Shown: piece by piece, positions 62,332-64,000 of the stretch | How the letters are laid out: each line of letters begins with the position of its first letter | How positions within the stretch are numbered: the stretch's first letter is position 1 | NCBI RefSeq assembly: GCF_900156065.1 | Contig: NZ_FTNF01000004.1 | Span: forward strand, 124,001 to 188,000 | DNA from: Micromonospora avicenniae | Lineage (GTDB): Bacteria; Actinomycetota; Actinomycetes; Mycobacteriales; Micromonosporaceae | Direction of reading: 5' to 3' | Length of the DNA: 64,000 bases | Made by a program: the position numbers and the translations under genes | Notes under the pieces: model-generated | What the model saw: the letters and a program-made list of their open reading frames with translations, nothing else | Told to the model about the DNA's origin: nothing | Database searches by the model: none

Positions 62332-62601
62332 TCAGCCGAGGTGTGGCGGTGGGGAGCTACGCGAGACGGTCACTACCCGCGCTTCCTCCTCGGCGGCGTC
62401 CGGCAACTCCACCGCCTCGTCCGGACCGAGGCCGGCGACGGCGCTGACGGTTGGACCGAGGCTCTCGCACTCGCGTTGGCAACGGCCGCATTCCAGCAGG
62501 TGCGCCTCGAAGGCCACCACCGCGTCCGGGCGGAGCGCACCCAGGAGGTACGGCCCGCAGCCGTCACACGTGCAGCGGGTGCCGTCACCGTCGTCGGTCA
62601 T
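62332..62601 (-). CDS. Zinc-finger anti-sigma factor, small
   Basis: An 89-residue protein. CTCDGCGPYLLGALRPDAVV leads to AFEAHLLECGRCQRECESL, the H-x3-C-x2-C core of a ZAS anti-sigma domain. No membrane helix follows, so it is cytosolic and would release its sigma factor on thiol oxidation or another cue. It lies just downstream of an ECF sigma gene in the same direction. ATG 62601 gives a standard N-terminus but has only a weak ribosome site. The frame is open to a TTG at 62739 that overlaps the sigma stop (TTGA), which would add an unlikely 46-residue extension. Confidence 0.82.
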   Translation of the reverse strand: MTDDGDGTRCTCDGCGPYLLGALRPDAVVAFEAHLLECGRCQRECESLGPTVSAVAGLGPDEAVELPDAAEEEARVVTVSRSSPPPHLG

Positions 62602-62735
62602 CAGCGCGCCAGCTCTTCTCGGTGACCTGGCTACCGTCTTCGTGCGGGCCAGGGCGATTCTCGAACTCGCGACCACTGTATGACGTGTGCGCCCGTCCGG
62701 GTCAGCACTCGCGCACCTGACCTCGCCACGAATCG

Positions 62736-63407
62736 TCAATCACCATCGGTACGGCCGATCGCGGCCCGTAATGCCCGCAATGCGTAGTGCGCGCGCGACT
62801 TCACCGTCCCCTCGGGGATGCCGAGGCGGGCCGCCGCCTCGTCCGTCGATCGGCCGCGGTAGTACAGCTCGATCAGCACGGCCCGGTGCGCGGGCGTCAG
62901 CTTCGGCAGCGCGCGGCGCACCGTCTGCACGACCACCACGTCCTCGGTCACGTCGCCGCTCGCGGGGAGCCGGGTGAGGTCGTTCAGACCCACCTCGGTG
63001 GGCCGGGCCTGACGGGCCCGCGCCGCGTCGATGGCGATCCGCCGCGCGACGATGAACAGCCACCGGCGTACCGACTCGCTGCTGTCGGGGAGGCGGTCGA
63101 GGTGCCGCCACGCCTGCAACATCGTCTCCTGGAGCAGGTCCTCCGCGAGCTGCCGCTCGCCCCAGCTCAACCGCAGCAGGAAGCGGTAGAGCGGCTCGGC
63201 GTGTTCGGCGTGCACCTCGCGCATCCGGGCCTGCGCCCGTGCCTCGTCGTCCGGCCCTCCGTCACCGCCGCCGGTGCCGGAAGGGGCCGCGCCGACGAGC
63301 TTGGCCGGCACCAACAACAAGCTGCCTCCCCGGTAACCGTCGCGCCGCGCTCCCCCACGGGATCCGTCGGTCACAAGCGGATCCACGGTGGAGCTTCGGT
63401 GAAGCAT
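62736..63407 (-). CDS. ECF RNA polymerase sigma factor, SigK/RpoE-like
   Basis: Region 2 is MREVHAEHAEPLYRFLLRLS with LAEDLLQETMLQAWRHLDRL and RWLFIVARRIAIDAARAR. Region 4 is LTPAHRAVLIELYYRGRSTD with the HTH AARLGIPEGTVKSRAHYALR. It directs RNA polymerase to a stress regulon and is paired with the zinc anti-sigma gene downstream. ATG 63407 gives 223 residues with about 60 disordered residues before region 2. A start as late as codon MREVHAEH (about 63227) is possible, and the frame is open to 63494. An AT-richer stretch (63425-63460) probably holds the promoter. Confidence 0.88.
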   Translation of the reverse strand: MLHRSSTVDPLVTDGSRGGARRDGYRGGSLLLVPAKLVGAAPSGTGGGDGGPDDEARAQARMREVHAEHAEPLYRFLLRLSWGERQLAEDLLQETMLQAWRHLDRLPDSSESVRRWLFIVARRIAIDAARARQARPTEVGLNDLTRLPASGDVTEDVVVVQTVRRALPKLTPAHRAVLIELYYRGRSTDEAAARLGIPEGTVKSRAHYALRALRAAIGRTDGD

Positions 63408-63490
63408 ACGGCCCGGGCTGCGCCGTTCAAGCGAAACATTCACGAAATCATTACAAACGCCGGCAGGCATGACACAAGGCTGAAAAGTGT

Positions 63491-64000
63491 TCATGTTGCT
63501 GCGACGTCCTCGGCCAGAAGCATCCTCAGCTGTTCCACGCTCGGGTCACGCAGCGTCCGGATACGGCCGGCCTGGCGCGTGATCGCCTCGTCGAGCACCT
63601 GCCGCGCGTACCGGCCGTTACCGAACGACCGGGTCCGCGGTACCCGCTCGAAGTGTCCACGCAGGGCCGCCAACGTCTCGCCCGGGCACTCGTAACCGCT
63701 CGCCGCGGCCAGGTTCTGGAAGATGGCGACCAGGTCGTTGGCGTCGTAGTTGGTGAAGTGGATCCGGCGCGAGAACCGGGACGCCAGACCCGCGTTGGCG
63801 GCGAGGAACTCCTCGATCTCCTCCTCGTACCCGGCGGCGATGACGACCACCTCGTCGCGGTGGTCCTCCATCAGCTTGACGAGCGTGTCGATGGCCTCCC
63901 GACCGAAGTCCTGGCGGGCGTCCGGCGGCGCCAACGTGTACGCCTCGTCGATGAAGAGCACCCCGCCCCGGGCCCGGTCGAACGCCTCCCGGGTGCGCTG
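63491..64000 (-). CDS. CbxX/CfqX-type AAA ATPase, C-terminal part, cut by window
   Basis: The frame is open to the right edge of the window, so the N-terminal part is missing; 169 residues are visible. RGGVLFIDEAYTL is Walker B, followed by AIDTLVKLMEDHRDEVVVIA (sensor 1 region), the arginine-finger region ANAGLASRFSRRIHFTNYDA, and the sensor 2 helix SFGNGRYARQVLDEAITRQA. This is the CbxX/EccA family: rubisco activase-like chaperones in some bacteria, ESX secretion ATPases or spore proteins (SpoVK) in others. With no ESX genes visible on this side, the role is open. Confidence 0.9.
   Translation of the reverse strand, partial: QRTREAFDRARGGVLFIDEAYTLAPPDARQDFGREAIDTLVKLMEDHRDEVVVIAAGYEEEIEEFLAANAGLASRFSRRIHFTNYDANDLVAIFQNLAAASGYECPGETLAALRGHFERVPRTRSFGNGRYARQVLDEAITRQAGRIRTLRDPSVEQLRMLLAEDVAAT

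Overview
The window is very GC-rich DNA with GTG/ATG starts, GC-biased third codon positions and strong GGAGG-type ribosome binding sites. The gene families (CUT2 sugar importers, GH78 rhamnosidases, a DUF5709 protein, a SigE-family sigma factor, a DUF3152 lipoprotein, a RhaI/RhaD-type rhamnose pathway) point to a filamentous actinomycete, most likely a Micromonosporaceae member such as Micromonospora. The genus is inference. No rRNA, tRNA, CRISPR array, insertion sequence or phage gene was seen.

Left third (1-26.8 kb): a complete L-rhamnose regulon. A GntR/FadR-type regulator cut by the window edge converges on a leftward operon (10560 to 627). The operon encodes a CUT2 ABC importer (ATPase, two permeases, binding lipoprotein), L-rhamnose isomerase, a fused rhamnulose-1-phosphate aldolase/dehydrogenase, a tiny stand-alone HTH protein and rhamnulokinase. 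A divergent LacI-family regulator follows, then a second leftward operon (26744 to 12051) of four large secreted GH78 alpha-L-rhamnosidases with different architectures. The 12-bp operator TGAATCGTTTCA lies just 5' of the first gene of both operons, and a near copy lies in the lacI promoter region. The inferred flow is: secreted enzymes strip rhamnose from polymers or glycosides, the importer takes it up, and RhaI, RhaB and RhaD convert it, with the LacI protein switching both halves together.

Middle (26.9-48.3 kb): a decayed GMC oxidoreductase, an unusual SRPBCC-TM-CBM2 protein, and an MFS exporter behind a large inverted repeat. Next come a response regulator/sensor kinase/GerMN-lipoprotein operon and a group of small envelope or stress genes (GlsB-like, zinc-ribbon-STAS, BON, YccF). 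A second CUT2 importer (mmsA-mmsB-chvE) follows with a 9-codon leader ORF and a downstream ROK regulator. After it are a class A beta-lactamase, a DHA2 drug exporter, a DUF5709 protein, a metzincin-like DUF3152 lipoprotein, a SigE-type sigma factor with a membrane partner, a thioesterase and a spermidine-synthase-like protein.

Right third (48.6-64 kb): secreted proteins dominate. There is an LVIVD-repeat protein, a DUF305 protein, a TrmB/LuxR-type regulator, a multidomain subtilase and a giant nuclease/5'-nucleotidase fusion. The LVIVD protein and the nuclease end in the same four-cysteine, repeat-built C-terminal module, the most interesting uncharacterised element I found. The window closes with an ECF sigma/zinc anti-sigma pair and the C-terminal part of a CbxX-type AAA ATPase. 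Convergent gene pairs are mostly separated by strong GC-rich hairpins.
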